From: Psychrobacter sp. UBA3962
GTDB lineage: Bacteria > Pseudomonadota > Gammaproteobacteria > Pseudomonadales > Moraxellaceae
NCBI RefSeq assembly: GCF_002385225.1
Contig: NZ_DGDC01000010.1
Span: 157,157-221,156, forward strand
Direction of reading: 5' to 3'
DNA length: 64,000 bases
This document shows positions 52,598 to 62,111 of this stretch, piece after piece. Numbering within the stretch: the first letter of the stretch is position 1; the number at the start of each line of letters is the position of its first letter. The position numbers and the translations under genes were made by a program. A model generated the notes under the pieces. That model saw only the letters and a list, made by a program, of their open reading frames with translations. It made no database searches and was not told where the DNA came from.

Positions 52598-53764
52598 CTA
52601 GCCATTTTTTGCAAATAAAATTAAGCCAATCATAATAATAGCAATACCTGCTATTCCTAGAACTGAGGGCATGGGATTGTTCAAAAACACCATGCCACCT
52701 ACTAGGGCAAATATCACTTCACTGGCTTGTGTCGCATCGACACCGGCGACCTCACTTGAAGTTTCCGCTCGTTCTCGAGCAAATAAGAAAATACTAGTAG
52801 CAATAACGCCCGATAAAAAAGCCACTAATAGAGTATTGGTTACTTGGCTAAAGTCGGGCAGTTTAGGCTGAATAAAAAGCCCTAAAATTAGCCAAAATGG
52901 CAGGCTGCCCATAGTCATCAGCCATACTTTATTGAATGAATTACTAAGTAAGTTAGTAGGGATAGTGGGAATCTTAGCTACTAAAGCTTCTAATTTAGAT
53001 TTAGGCAGTTGTTCTACTTTTGGAACTGGGCTATCAGTATCAATATAGTCATCCATTTCAAGCGATACAATTCTAGGAGAAATGGTGGTCAAGGCTTCAA
53101 ACGCATCAAAGCCTTCATTGTCCCAGTAGATTTGGTCTTTAGAGCGTCTGGCACTTTTGGCCTTTGTGATTTCTACTACATTTAATTGCCGAGAATTATA
53201 AGAAGCCTGCCAAACTAGCTGACTGCCGATAGGATAGCTGAATGAGGCAATAATACAGGGTAGAGCGCCATAAACCAGTACCGTTGTTAAGGGGATATCC
53301 ATTATTGCCCCGGTGGGCATGGATAAAGCCTCACTAACGTTGACCAGAATAACCCCGATTAATACCAACAAGGCATAGAGGATGAGCTTTTTTTCAAACT
53401 TATGACCAAAAGCCATTAACACAAATAAACTGGCTACTACAGTGAACATGAAGGTAGCCGCTACCACCCAGCCACTGACATGATCAGCGGCATAACAAAG
53501 ACCGGCATAAAAAACACCAAAACCGATGCTACCAGTCAGAGTCCAAAAGACCCAGTGATCTTTAAAAATTACCCACAGCTGCTGCAGACGCGAAGGTCCA
53601 TGTTGCAGACCGATCATCACCGTTAATATGATTAACATGAATAGGTAACGCAGGCTTGAAGACCAAAACCAGTGTCCACCGGAGTTACTCATCAATTCGT
53701 TTAAGATATAGGTTGAACTAAAAAAAGCACTGGCGATTAAGGTAATCAAGATCAGCCTGACCAT
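52598..53764 (-). CDS. EmrE-type multidrug efflux transporter (DMT superfamily) with inserted loop
   Basis: 388 residues, about ten membrane helices, of the putative multidrug resistance efflux transporter family (Pfam EmrE). Starts FFSSTYILNELMS; GVFYAGLCYAADHVSGWVVAAT and the late ERAETSSEVAGVDATQASEV block are characteristic. Between helices six and seven (about 195-275) sits a long polar insert with Asp/Glu clusters, absent from the small transporters I know. Substrate unknown. Convergent with the TetR gene. Confidence 0.75.
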   Translation of the reverse strand: MVRLILITLIASAFFSSTYILNELMSNSGGHWFWSSSLRYLFMLIILTVMIGLQHGPSRLQQLWVIFKDHWVFWTLTGSIGFGVFYAGLCYAADHVSGWVVAATFMFTVVASLFVLMAFGHKFEKKLILYALLVLIGVILVNVSEALSMPTGAIMDIPLTTVLVYGALPCIIASFSYPIGSQLVWQASYNSRQLNVVEITKAKSARRSKDQIYWDNEGFDAFEALTTISPRIVSLEMDDYIDTDSPVPKVEQLPKSKLEALVAKIPTIPTNLLSNSFNKVWLMTMGSLPFWLILGLFIQPKLPDFSQVTNTLLVAFLSGVIATSIFLFARERAETSSEVAGVDATQASEVIFALVGGMVFLNNPMPSVLGIAGIAIIMIGLILFAKNG

Positions 53765-53807
53765 AAGGGGCTCCTACTAGTTCGGCTGTTGTGGATTTAG
53801 GGGGGGA

Positions 53808-54536
53808 TTATTTGCCTTTAGCGTCTGCCCAAATAATTTTATGCAGTTGCAGCTGTAATCTTACCGGAATGGCGTCTTCTAAAATCCATTCTGCCAGCTC
53901 TCGAGCTAGGTTAGGCACATCCACTGCTGCTATATCACCTGCTGCGTATTCATGGACATTGAACATGGGGGAGAACCACACCGTGCCCACCTTCTTATCA
54001 AGCTGATACTCTTCTACTTTTTGCTTTGACCACTGATAATCATCACGGTTCATAATGACGAACTTTAACTGATCATGTTGGGTGAGGTGATCTAGGTTTG
54101 ACCACAAGTTCTTATCTGACTCGCCGCTACTTGGGGTTTTTATATCCATCACCTTACTTACTGCGTCGGGCACTTCGGCCACTGATAGAGCGCCCGCTGT
54201 TTCTAATGAAACCTCATAGCCTTCATCAAGCAGTCTTTTGATTAGGGCAATACAGTTAGGCTGGGCTAAGGGTTCACCGCCAGTCACACAGACTCGTTTG
54301 CAAGGGTATTGGCCAATATCTGCCATAATGGCATCTAAGGAGAAGCGCTCACCGCCGGTAAAGGAGTAGGTGGTATCACAATACACACAGCGAAGAGGGC
54401 AGCCCGTCAGACGAACAAATACGGTAGGCAGGCCTGAAGTGAGTGCTTCACCTTGCAAGGAATAAAATATCTCGGTCATACGTAACCCAGCTTCAGGGTC
54501 AGTAACAGGAATGGTGGTGGTTCTTAAATTTGACAT
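53808..54536 (-). CDS. queE: 7-carboxy-7-deazaguanine synthase QueE
   Basis: 242 residues. Radical-SAM enzyme converting 6-carboxytetrahydropterin to 7-carboxy-7-deazaguanine in queuosine synthesis. The cluster ligands are Cys46, Cys50 and Cys53 (C-x3-C-x2-C), and the FYSLQGE and VCVTGGEPLAQ blocks are diagnostic. No other queuosine gene is in the window. The gap to the transporter gene is 43 bases, so they may share a transcript. Confidence 0.93.
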   Translation of the reverse strand: MSNLRTTTIPVTDPEAGLRMTEIFYSLQGEALTSGLPTVFVRLTGCPLRCVYCDTTYSFTGGERFSLDAIMADIGQYPCKRVCVTGGEPLAQPNCIALIKRLLDEGYEVSLETAGALSVAEVPDAVSKVMDIKTPSSGESDKNLWSNLDHLTQHDQLKFVIMNRDDYQWSKQKVEEYQLDKKVGTVWFSPMFNVHEYAAGDIAAVDVPNLARELAEWILEDAIPVRLQLQLHKIIWADAKGK

Positions 54537-54619
54537 AAAGTTGACTATTTGTACTTTAAAGAGAGAAGTTGTGATTATTGTAAATAGAGACGTGGTCTAG
54601 ATAGAGCAATAAAAAATTG

Positions 54620-54651
54620 AAGGTAAGGATTATTTTAATAATCCTTACCTT
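54620..54651 (-). terminator. Minus-strand terminator of the small lipoprotein gene
   Basis: AAGGTAAGGATTATT (54620-54634) pairs perfectly with AATAATCCTTACCTT (54637-54651). On the minus strand a T-run follows three bases later. Confidence 0.85.
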
Positions 54652-54708
54652 CTAATATTCAGTGATGGCTTAGTGAACGTAAAAAATAAATGAGGTTATA
54701 AATCTGAT

Positions 54709-55029
54709 TTATTTCATTCTTGTCAGTGCGCACATAGCTGGCGCATTGCCATAGCAGTTATAAGCATTATAAGGTTTTGTACTAATCGTATAGCCTTTAT
54801 CCTTCATACACTGAGTTTGCTTTTCAAATTTAGTTTTATTAATTTGGCTGACATTATCAATATAATTGCACGATTTAAGATCTGCACGTGTGGTCTCCAA
54901 CGTAGCCCCTGATTTCTTCCAAGCTTGATCTGCACTTGGTGGTGGCTGGTGATAAGAGGGAGACATCGCGGCACACCCCGATAGTATTAAGGTAGTAATA
55001 GCTGTAAGACTAACCAATATCTTTTTCAT
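54709..55029 (-). CDS. Small cysteine-containing lipoprotein, hypothetical
   Basis: 106 residues. Signal peptide with lipobox LSGC (Cys19). The mature part has a Trp at 36 and four further cysteines (LKSCNY, TQCMKDKGY, YNCYGN, MCALT), likely forming disulfides. TQCMKDKGYTIS resembles a C-terminal signature seen in small proteobacterial lipoproteins. No family named. Lies 46 bases after dapD on the same strand, and ends at its own terminator. Confidence 0.7.
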   Translation of the reverse strand: MKKILVSLTAITTLILSGCAAMSPSYHQPPPSADQAWKKSGATLETTRADLKSCNYIDNVSQINKTKFEKQTQCMKDKGYTISTKPYNAYNCYGNAPAMCALTRMK

Positions 55030-55075
55030 GGAGTATGTCCTTCAACAATTAAATGAAATAAATAATGTCGCAAAA

Positions 55076-55897
55076 TTAAGCCAAGCGCAATAATTCATTG
55101 ATGCTGGTTTTTGAGCGGGTTTTTGCATCTACTTTCTTGACGATAACTGCACAGTATAAGCTATGTGAACCATCTTTTGAAGGCAGACTGCCAGAAACTA
55201 CCACAGAGCCTGCTGGTACACGTCCATAATAAACCTCACCCGTCTCACGATCATAAATCTTAGTGGATTGACCGATATAAACGCCCATTGAGATAACAGA
55301 CCCTTCTTCAACGATGACACCTTCGACAATCTCTGAGCGGGCACCAATAAAGCAGTTGTCTTCAATGATGGTTGGATTGGCCTGTAGAGGCTCTAATACA
55401 CCGCCGATACCAACGCCACCAGATAAATGCACATTTTTACCAATTTGGGCACATGAGCCTACGGTTGCCCAAGTATCAATCATCGCCCCTTCATCAACAT
55501 AGGCGCCAATGTTGGTGTAGCTTGGCATTAATACCACGCCTTTAGCGACAAATGAACCACGACGCGCAACGGCAGGGGGAACTACTCGCACGCCAGCTTC
55601 AGCGAACTGAGCTTCTGTCCAATTGGCAAATTTAGTAGGAACTTTGTCATAAAACTGCAGATGTTCACCGGTTTGCATCGGGTAATTATCGTTCAAGCGA
55701 AAAGACAAGAGGACTGCTTTTTTTACCCACTGATTAACTATCCATTCGCCATCCTTCTTCTCAGCCACACGTAAACTACCGTTATCTAGCTGTTCAAGGA
55801 CATCGTTAACGGCCTCTTTAACGTCTTGTGGCATGTTGCTGGGGCTATATTCAGTAAGGTTCTCAAATGCTTGTTCAATAATTTTCTCTAATGACAT
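55076..55897 (-). CDS. dapD: 2,3,4,5-tetrahydropyridine-2,6-dicarboxylate N-succinyltransferase
   Basis: 273 residues (E. coli 274 as I recall). Succinylates tetrahydrodipicolinate in lysine and meso-diaminopimelate synthesis. The N-terminal helical domain is followed by a left-handed beta-helix of hexapeptide repeats (about 105-220), with GAYVDEGAMIDTWATVGSCAQ and GARSEIVEGVIVEEGSVISM as clear coils. Cytoplasmic trimer. The gene stands apart from other dap genes. Confidence 0.96.
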   Translation of the reverse strand: MSLEKIIEQAFENLTEYSPSNMPQDVKEAVNDVLEQLDNGSLRVAEKKDGEWIVNQWVKKAVLLSFRLNDNYPMQTGEHLQFYDKVPTKFANWTEAQFAEAGVRVVPPAVARRGSFVAKGVVLMPSYTNIGAYVDEGAMIDTWATVGSCAQIGKNVHLSGGVGIGGVLEPLQANPTIIEDNCFIGARSEIVEGVIVEEGSVISMGVYIGQSTKIYDRETGEVYYGRVPAGSVVVSGSLPSKDGSHSLYCAVIVKKVDAKTRSKTSINELLRLA

Positions 55898-56032
55898 ATA
55901 TTTTCCAAATAGAAGGGTTAAGATCCAAAGCGCCCTGCTGTGCAGTAAGTGACGCTTCAGATATTGTCTCTAATTTTCTCCACTTTAGCAAACTATAAAA
56001 CTTAAGAGTGGAGTGCTTCGCTTAAGATTATC

Positions 56033-56953
56033 TTATGCAATGCTCTGGTCTATCCAACCATATAGATCTTGAAAAACTTGCTGGTTATCTTCTTCATGCA
56101 GTGGCTCATGGCGCATTAAAGGATATAGCTGTTGGCTTACATGAGTGAATCCTTGCTTTTTCATGCGCTTGGTTAGCTTGCGAACGCCTTTGCCCATATT
56201 ACCGACAGGATCGTTTTCGCCACTGATAAATAGCATAGGGAAATCAGAGTCGATAGTCTCAGCCCAATTCTTTGCAAGGCCAGTTTCCATCAGGTTGAAT
56301 AGAGTCCAAAACCCATTGTTGGTAAAGTCAAAACCACAAAGAGGATCTCTTTCGTATTCAGCAACTGCTTCTTGGTTGAGCGATAACCAAGCAAAATCTG
56401 ATTTGGAAGATTTGTCTTTTAACTGAGCATTAAATAGTTTGCTCATTAGATTAGCAAAAACAGGGTTAGGGCGTTTAGGTTGTAATTGATTAAGGACTTT
56501 GGTTAGGGGCAATGCTGCTTTGACTAAAGGATTATGATCACTGCTACCCATAAGGATGGCACCAGCAAAATCATTACTATGCACTTGAAGCACGTTACGC
56601 ACCACAAATGAGCCCATAGAATGTCCCATAATAAAGTGGGGGACATCAGGATACTGACGTTTTAAAGTATCCGCCATAATAATCGTATCTTTTAGCAAAG
56701 TTTGCACCGGATATGGCTTAGCGAAATAGCCTAATTCATCGGCATTATTGATACTGCGGCCATGTCCTAACTGATCATAGGTTAATACAGCAATATCTTT
56801 ATCCGCTAAATACTGCGCAAACCTCTCATATCGGCCACTGTGCTCAGTCATGCCATGGACAATTAATAAGGTAGCTTTTGCGGTATTCTTTGGAGCATAT
56901 AAGGTGTGATGGAGGGAATGAACTTGGTCGGACGACATTATAGTCTTGGCCAT
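56033..56953 (-). CDS. Alpha/beta hydrolase, monoacylglycerol-lipase type
   Basis: 306 residues. The oxyanion start IVHGMTEHSGRY (about 31-42), nucleophile Ser112 in MGHSMGS, Asp in SGENDPVGN and His in RHEPLHE make a full catalytic triad. The sequence is of the serine aminopeptidase S33/monoglyceride-lipase group (Hydrolase_4), likely cleaving lipid esters, perhaps lysophospholipids. No signal peptide. Own transcript, no coupling to neighbours. Confidence 0.85.
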   Translation of the reverse strand: MAKTIMSSDQVHSLHHTLYAPKNTAKATLLIVHGMTEHSGRYERFAQYLADKDIAVLTYDQLGHGRSINNADELGYFAKPYPVQTLLKDTIIMADTLKRQYPDVPHFIMGHSMGSFVVRNVLQVHSNDFAGAILMGSSDHNPLVKAALPLTKVLNQLQPKRPNPVFANLMSKLFNAQLKDKSSKSDFAWLSLNQEAVAEYERDPLCGFDFTNNGFWTLFNLMETGLAKNWAETIDSDFPMLFISGENDPVGNMGKGVRKLTKRMKKQGFTHVSQQLYPLMRHEPLHEEDNQQVFQDLYGWIDQSIA

Positions 56954-57111
56954 GGGGAATCCTTTTAGTCATTAGTATAAAATGGGAAGTCGGTACCAAA
57001 GCTTGGATAGGAAAAGTATTTATACTATTTATATCTATGCTTTTAAAATCTATATCAAAGCTTTATCTGGCGGTTAATCTAAAGCTTAGTGTCAGAAAAT
57101 CGAGGGTTAAA

Positions 57112-57141
57112 AGGGTGTTAAAATCATTGTTTTAACACCCT
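57112..57141 (-). terminator. Minus-strand hairpin after lipA
   Basis: AGGGTGTTAAAA (57112-57123) pairs perfectly with TTTTAACACCCT (57130-57141), six-base loop. On the minus strand only a short T-run follows. Confidence 0.6.
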
Positions 57142-57217
57142 AAATGTTTTTAAATTATAAGGCATGCCGTTTGGTAAAAACTGTAGCACGGCAGGTGTTT
57201 AATCGAAACCTCAGTGA

Positions 57218-58270
57218 CTAACAGCCCAGTTTTTTACCTTCTGCCTCAGCGGCCAAAGCTTTTTTACTGCGCACTGGAGCAGGGCAATCTTCACCATAGT
57301 ATTGACGATCAGCAAAGTAGCTTGAGCGAACCATAGGACCGGCCCAAATGCTAAAGAAGCCAATCTTTCTACCATAATCCATATAGCGCTGGAACTCATC
57401 TGGATGGACATAGCGATCTACAGGCGCATGGTTCTTACTAGGCTGTAAGTACTGACCAATAGTAATCATGTCTACATCATGGGCTTTTAGATCATCAAGT
57501 AATGCATAAACCTCTTCTTCAGTCTCACCCAATCCCACCATAAAACCGCATTTGGTGGCGATGTCTGGACGGCGTGCTTTGTAATGTTTCAGAAGATCTA
57601 GTGAGTGCTGGTAGTCAGAGCCTGGACGGAAGGCTTTATAAAGACGGGGCACAGTTTCAATATTGTGGTTAAATACATCTGGAGCTGTTTCGGTCAATAA
57701 GTCTAGTGCTACCTCCATACGACCACGGAAGTCAGGCACTAAGATCTCAATTAAGCAGTTTGGGCTTAATGCTTTTGACTCATTAATTACGTCCACAAAG
57801 TGCTGAGCGCCCCCATCTTTTAGATCATCACGGTCTACCGAAGTAATAACCGCATACTTAAGGCCCAAACCTTGAATGGTTTCTGCCGTATTACGCGGTT
57901 CATCTTTGTCTAATTCATTAGGGCGACCATGAGCTACGTCACAAAATGGACAGCGGCGGGTACAAATATCGCCCATAATCATAAAGGTAGCGGTACCATC
58001 CCCGAAGCACTGTGGCAGGTTAGGGCAGGCAGCTTCTTCACAAACCGTATAAAGCTTCTGTTTACGCAAGGTTTTTTTGATGCGATCTACCTCAGCAGGT
58101 GAAGACATCTTAACGCGAATCCAATCTGGCTTCTTCGGTGCTTCTACCGTAGGAATTACCTTAATTGGAATACGAGCTACCTTGTCATAGCCACGAAGTT
58201 TTTCACCCTTAACCGCTTTTTTTGGTTTCGGTGCGGCTGCTGGCACGAAAGTTTGCACTGTAGTTGTCAT
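57218..58270 (-). CDS. lipA: Lipoyl synthase LipA
   Basis: 350 residues. Inserts two sulfurs into octanoyl groups on lipoyl domains. The auxiliary cluster ligands are Cys77, 82 and 88 (C-x4-C-x5-C) and the radical-SAM ligands Cys103, 107 and 110 (C-x3-C-x2-C). The C-terminal Ser near RSSYFADRQY is the fourth auxiliary ligand. The N-terminal 45 residues form a Lys/Pro-rich extension. lipB is not adjacent. Confidence 0.96.
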   Translation of the reverse strand: MTTTVQTFVPAAAPKPKKAVKGEKLRGYDKVARIPIKVIPTVEAPKKPDWIRVKMSSPAEVDRIKKTLRKQKLYTVCEEAACPNLPQCFGDGTATFMIMGDICTRRCPFCDVAHGRPNELDKDEPRNTAETIQGLGLKYAVITSVDRDDLKDGGAQHFVDVINESKALSPNCLIEILVPDFRGRMEVALDLLTETAPDVFNHNIETVPRLYKAFRPGSDYQHSLDLLKHYKARRPDIATKCGFMVGLGETEEEVYALLDDLKAHDVDMITIGQYLQPSKNHAPVDRYVHPDEFQRYMDYGRKIGFFSIWAGPMVRSSYFADRQYYGEDCPAPVRSKKALAAEAEGKKLGC

Positions 58271-58417
58271 AATCAGCTTCTGTCCTAACCCTTGATAGTA
58301 TTAGGGTTTATTAGTAATTCAAAATATAAAAATGAGTGATGTCATTATATCAGATATTAGGCTAGGCGCGGAGAATTCAAGCTGATAACAGAAGCAAAGT
58401 GAACTTAATTCGACTGA

Positions 58418-58828
58418 TTACAGCGAGTCATCATTCAAGTCAATGCCCAGTTCAGTTAAGGCTTCTATCGCTGCTCGAAACGCTTCTTGTGTGGCTGGTG
58501 CGCCGCAATAAGGTAGGCTATGCATTAGCACTTCACGGATTTCCGCTACGCTTGCCCCATTATTAATTGCACCTCGAACATGACCTTTTAATTCATTAGG
58601 ACTTTTTTGAGCAATTAAAAACGCCATAGTTATCAGTGAGCGGTATTTATGAGGCAGTACTTCTTCGTCTTGCCAAGTGCTGCCCCAAGCGTGCTCGATA
58701 ATCCAGTCTTGAAGAGGCTGGGTAAAAGCAGTTGCTGAGTTTAAAGAGCGCTGCACATGAGACTCACCCATAACTTTGGTACGTACTTTTAGTCCATTTT
58801 GGTAATTATCTCTTTTATTGTCTGTCAT
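58418..58828 (-). CDS. Carboxymuconolactone-decarboxylase family protein
   Basis: 136 residues from ATG 58828, preceded by AAGGA on the minus strand; a TTG at 58849 overlaps that ribosome site and is rejected. The core HKYRSLITMAFLIAQ, GHVRGAINNGASVAEIREVL and LPYCGAPATQEAF resembles PcaC (4-carboxymuconolactone decarboxylase of the protocatechuate pathway). No other pca gene is near, so a related decarboxylase or antioxidant role is possible. The AhpD-type CxxC is absent. Confidence 0.8.
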   Translation of the reverse strand: MTDNKRDNYQNGLKVRTKVMGESHVQRSLNSATAFTQPLQDWIIEHAWGSTWQDEEVLPHKYRSLITMAFLIAQKSPNELKGHVRGAINNGASVAEIREVLMHSLPYCGAPATQEAFRAAIEALTELGIDLNDDSL

Positions 58829-59292
58829 AACAGGATTCCTTTTTATCAACGAAAGGTAAGTTAAAGATGGGTAATGCGAAATAACAGGTCAATAAGACCC
58901 AATAGTTTTAAATAAGACCGAATAACTTTTGAAAAAGTAGGTCAAAGATGGTCTTAATCATTTTAATTAGCTTATCAAATTAAACCATATATATTTTTTT
59001 AAAGTGCTTCTCGTTGTTACTAATTAGCCTAACAAATTAATGCTATCAGGCATTGAGTTATAGTAGGTATTTCTAAAATAAATGTTCGATATGGCCTTAA
59101 AATGCATAGGGTTTACAGTTTGGTGATTAACTTTTTGGGCGTTTTAGGCTATATTAGTGCCGAGAGTTAAACCCACCTGCAAGGTACTGGCAGCCCCCCA
59201 CAAAATTCTACTGTTAATATTCAGTGATGACAGTAATTTAATCCTGTGGCAGCTACCTAACCTGCGTAAAATAATGAAAGAGGACGCTTATT
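58829..59292. other. Divergent region upstream of acnB
   Basis: 464 bases. A candidate promoter TTAACT (59127-59132), 17 bases, TATATT (59150-59155) would give a 130-base acnB leader, in which TGGCAGC occurs twice (near 59188 and 59246). No ORF or recognised RNA. GAGGAC lies just before the GTG start. Confidence 0.4.
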
Positions 59293-61896
59293 GTGTTAGA
59301 CGCATATCGTAAACATGTCGAAGAACGTGCCCAACTTGGTACAGTGCCATTACCACTATCTGAGCACCAGACTGCCGATTTAGTTGAGCTGTTAAAAAAC
59401 CCACCAGCGGGTGAAGAAGAGTTCTTGATGGACTTATTGGTTAACCGTGTACCAGCAGGTGTTGACCAAGCAGCTTACGTGAAAGCCGCTTTCTTAGCCG
59501 CTATCGTAAAAGGCGAGGCAACTTCACCTCTAATCGATAAGAAAAAAGCGGTTGATATCTTAGGCACTATGCAAGGTGGTTATAACGTATTACCTTTAGT
59601 AGAAGCGTTAGATGATGCTGAAGTGGCTGAAAACGCAGCAGCAGCACTGAAGAAAACCTTATTAGTATTTGACGCATTCAATGACGTTACTGAAAAAGCA
59701 GAAGCGGGTAACGAAAAAGCGAAAGAAGTAGTTCAGTCATGGGCTGATGCAGAATGGTTCTTAGATCGTCCAGAAGTACCTCAAAAGACAACTTACACTG
59801 CGTTTAAAGTAACGGGTGAGACCAACACAGACGACCTATCTCCAGCACAAGACGCATGGAGCCGTCCAGATATCCCATTACACTCATTAGCTATGCACAA
59901 AAACTCTCGCGACGGCATCCAAGCCGACGAAGAGGGCGTACGTGGCCCAATGAAACAAATCGAAGCATTAAAAGAAAAAGGCTTCCCTTTAGCGTATGTT
60001 GGTGACGTAGTAGGTACTGGTTCTAGCCGTAAGTCAGCGACTAACTCTGTACTTTGGTTAATGGGCGATGATATCCCTAACGTACCAAACAAACGTGGTG
60101 GTGGTTTAGTATTAGGTGGCAAAATTGCTCCTATCTTCTTTAACACTATGGAAGATTCAGGCGCTCTACCTATCGAAAACGTCCAAGTTGATAACATCAA
60201 CATGGGTGATGTGTTTGACATCTATCCACACGAAGGCAAAATCACTAAGCATGATTCTGACGAAGTACTATCTACTTTCGAATTGAACTCAAACACACTT
60301 CTTGATGAAGTTCGTGCCGGTGGTCGTATTCCACTAATCGTAGGCCGTGCTTTAACTAACCGTGCTCGTGATTACTTAGGCCTAGAGCATTCAGACGTAT
60401 TTGCTAAGCCAGAGCAACCAGAAGCTTCAGACAAAGGTTACACTTTAGCTCAGAAGATGGTTGGTAAGGCTTGTGGTATGGAAGGCGTACGTCCAGGTAT
60501 GTACTGTGAGCCTAAGATGACTACTGTTGGTTCGCAAGATACCACTGGTCCTATGACTCGTGACGAACTAAAAGACTTAGCTTGTTTAGGTTTCCAAGCT
60601 GACCTTGTGATGCAGTCTTTCTGTCACACAGCTGCTTATCCAAAGCCAGTTGACGTTGAAACTCAGCACACTCTACCTGACTTCATCATGAACCGTGGTG
60701 GTGTAAGCTTACGTCCAGGTGACGGTATTATTCACTCATGGTTAAACCGTATGCTTCTTCCAGATACAGTAGGTACTGGTGGTGACTCGCATACTCGTTT
60801 CCCAATGGGTATTTCATTCCCAGCAGGTTCTGGTCTAGTAGCTTTCGCAGCAGCGACTGGTGTTATGCCACTAGATATGCCTGAGTCTGTTCGTGTTCGT
60901 TTCGTTGGTGAGCGTCAGCCTGGTATCACTCTACGTGACCTAGTACATGCTATCCCATTACAAGCGATCAAAGAAGGCTACTTAACTGTTGATAAGAAAG
61001 GTAAAATCAACGAGTTTAACGGCCGTATCTTAGAGATTGAAGGTCTAGAAGACTTAACAGTTGAGCAAGCGTTCGAGTTATCAGATGCCTCAGCTGAGCG
61101 TAGTGCCGCTGGTTGTACCATCACTCTATCTGCAGAGTCGGTAACTGAGTACTTAAACTCAAACATCACTCTACTTAAGTGGATGATTTCTGAAGGTTAT
61201 GGCGATGCTCGTACGCTAAGCCGTCGTATCGAAGCTATGCAAGAGTGGTTGAAAAACCCAAGCTTAATGCGTGCTGACGAAGACGCTGAATACGCCATCG
61301 ATATGACCATCGATATGAGCCAAATCAAAGAGCCAGTACTGTGCTGCCCGAACGATCCAGATGATGCAAAAACTCTATCTGACGTTGCCGGCGACACTAT
61401 TGATGAAGTATTCATCGGTTCTTGTATGACTAACATCGGTCACTTCCGTGCCGCTGGTAAACTACTACAAGAAGTACCTGCAGGTAGCTTGAAGACTCGT
61501 CTATGGATTGCACCACCAACTAAGATGGATGCTCGCCAATTAATGGAAGAGGGCTACTACAACGTATACGCACAAGCAGGCGCACGTACTGAAATGCCAG
61601 GTTGTTCACTATGTATGGGTAACCAAGCACGCATTGCTCCAAACTCTACTGCAGTATCAACCTCGACTCGTAACTTCCCGAACCGTCTAGGTCAAGGTGC
61701 TAACGTATACCTAGCTTCAGCAGAGCTAGCAGCAGTTGCAGCCGTACTTGGTAAGCTACCAACTAACGAAGAATATCAGCAGTATGCTGGCATGCTAAAC
61801 AGCATGGGTGACGAAGTATATCGTTACATGAACTTCGATCAGATGGAATCTTACTCAGAAGAAGCTGATAAAATTAACGTGGCTCAACTGTCATAA
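59293..61896 (+). CDS. acnB: Aconitate hydratase B
   Basis: 867 residues. Interconverts citrate and isocitrate in the TCA cycle. Begins GTG (LDAYRKHVEERAQLG), with the HEAT-like domain carrying NPPAGEEEFLMDLLVNRVP, then the swivel domain with GDVVGTGSSRKSA. The [4Fe-4S] ligands are in FIGSCMTNIGH and PGCSLCMGN near the C-terminus. Length equals AcnB of E. coli within a few residues. Codon use is strongly biased, as in highly expressed genes. AcnB can bind mRNA when iron is low (known for the family). Confidence 0.97.
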   Translation: MLDAYRKHVEERAQLGTVPLPLSEHQTADLVELLKNPPAGEEEFLMDLLVNRVPAGVDQAAYVKAAFLAAIVKGEATSPLIDKKKAVDILGTMQGGYNVLPLVEALDDAEVAENAAAALKKTLLVFDAFNDVTEKAEAGNEKAKEVVQSWADAEWFLDRPEVPQKTTYTAFKVTGETNTDDLSPAQDAWSRPDIPLHSLAMHKNSRDGIQADEEGVRGPMKQIEALKEKGFPLAYVGDVVGTGSSRKSATNSVLWLMGDDIPNVPNKRGGGLVLGGKIAPIFFNTMEDSGALPIENVQVDNINMGDVFDIYPHEGKITKHDSDEVLSTFELNSNTLLDEVRAGGRIPLIVGRALTNRARDYLGLEHSDVFAKPEQPEASDKGYTLAQKMVGKACGMEGVRPGMYCEPKMTTVGSQDTTGPMTRDELKDLACLGFQADLVMQSFCHTAAYPKPVDVETQHTLPDFIMNRGGVSLRPGDGIIHSWLNRMLLPDTVGTGGDSHTRFPMGISFPAGSGLVAFAAATGVMPLDMPESVRVRFVGERQPGITLRDLVHAIPLQAIKEGYLTVDKKGKINEFNGRILEIEGLEDLTVEQAFELSDASAERSAAGCTITLSAESVTEYLNSNITLLKWMISEGYGDARTLSRRIEAMQEWLKNPSLMRADEDAEYAIDMTIDMSQIKEPVLCCPNDPDDAKTLSDVAGDTIDEVFIGSCMTNIGHFRAAGKLLQEVPAGSLKTRLWIAPPTKMDARQLMEEGYYNVYAQAGARTEMPGCSLCMGNQARIAPNSTAVSTSTRNFPNRLGQGANVYLASAELAAVAAVLGKLPTNEEYQQYAGMLNSMGDEVYRYMNFDQMESYSEEADKINVAQLS

Positions 61897-61930
61897 GTTG
61901 ATGTGTTAATTGATTAGTTTTAGCTGAATA

Positions 61931-61965
61931 AAAGACCCCGTATCTTAGGATACGGGGTCTTTGCT
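61931..61965 (+). terminator. Rho-independent terminator of acnB
   Basis: AAAGACCCCGTATC (61931-61944) pairs perfectly with GATACGGGGTCTTT (61949-61962), four-base loop. Confidence 0.88.
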
Positions 61966-62111
61966 TTAAAGGCTTTAGAGCCATAGTTACAATTGGTGCT
62001 AGACGTATTAATAGCCGGTTCTATATACTGGTAACTATAATAATTATATTAAATGCTGGCTGGCATTATAAAAATACCAATCCACCCAATAACGTTATAA
62101 AAGAGAGCAAT

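Noticed and set aside
59793..60221. 142-residue minus-strand ORF inside acnB
   Set aside because: Antisense to a highly conserved enzyme with strong codon bias; an artefact of that bias.
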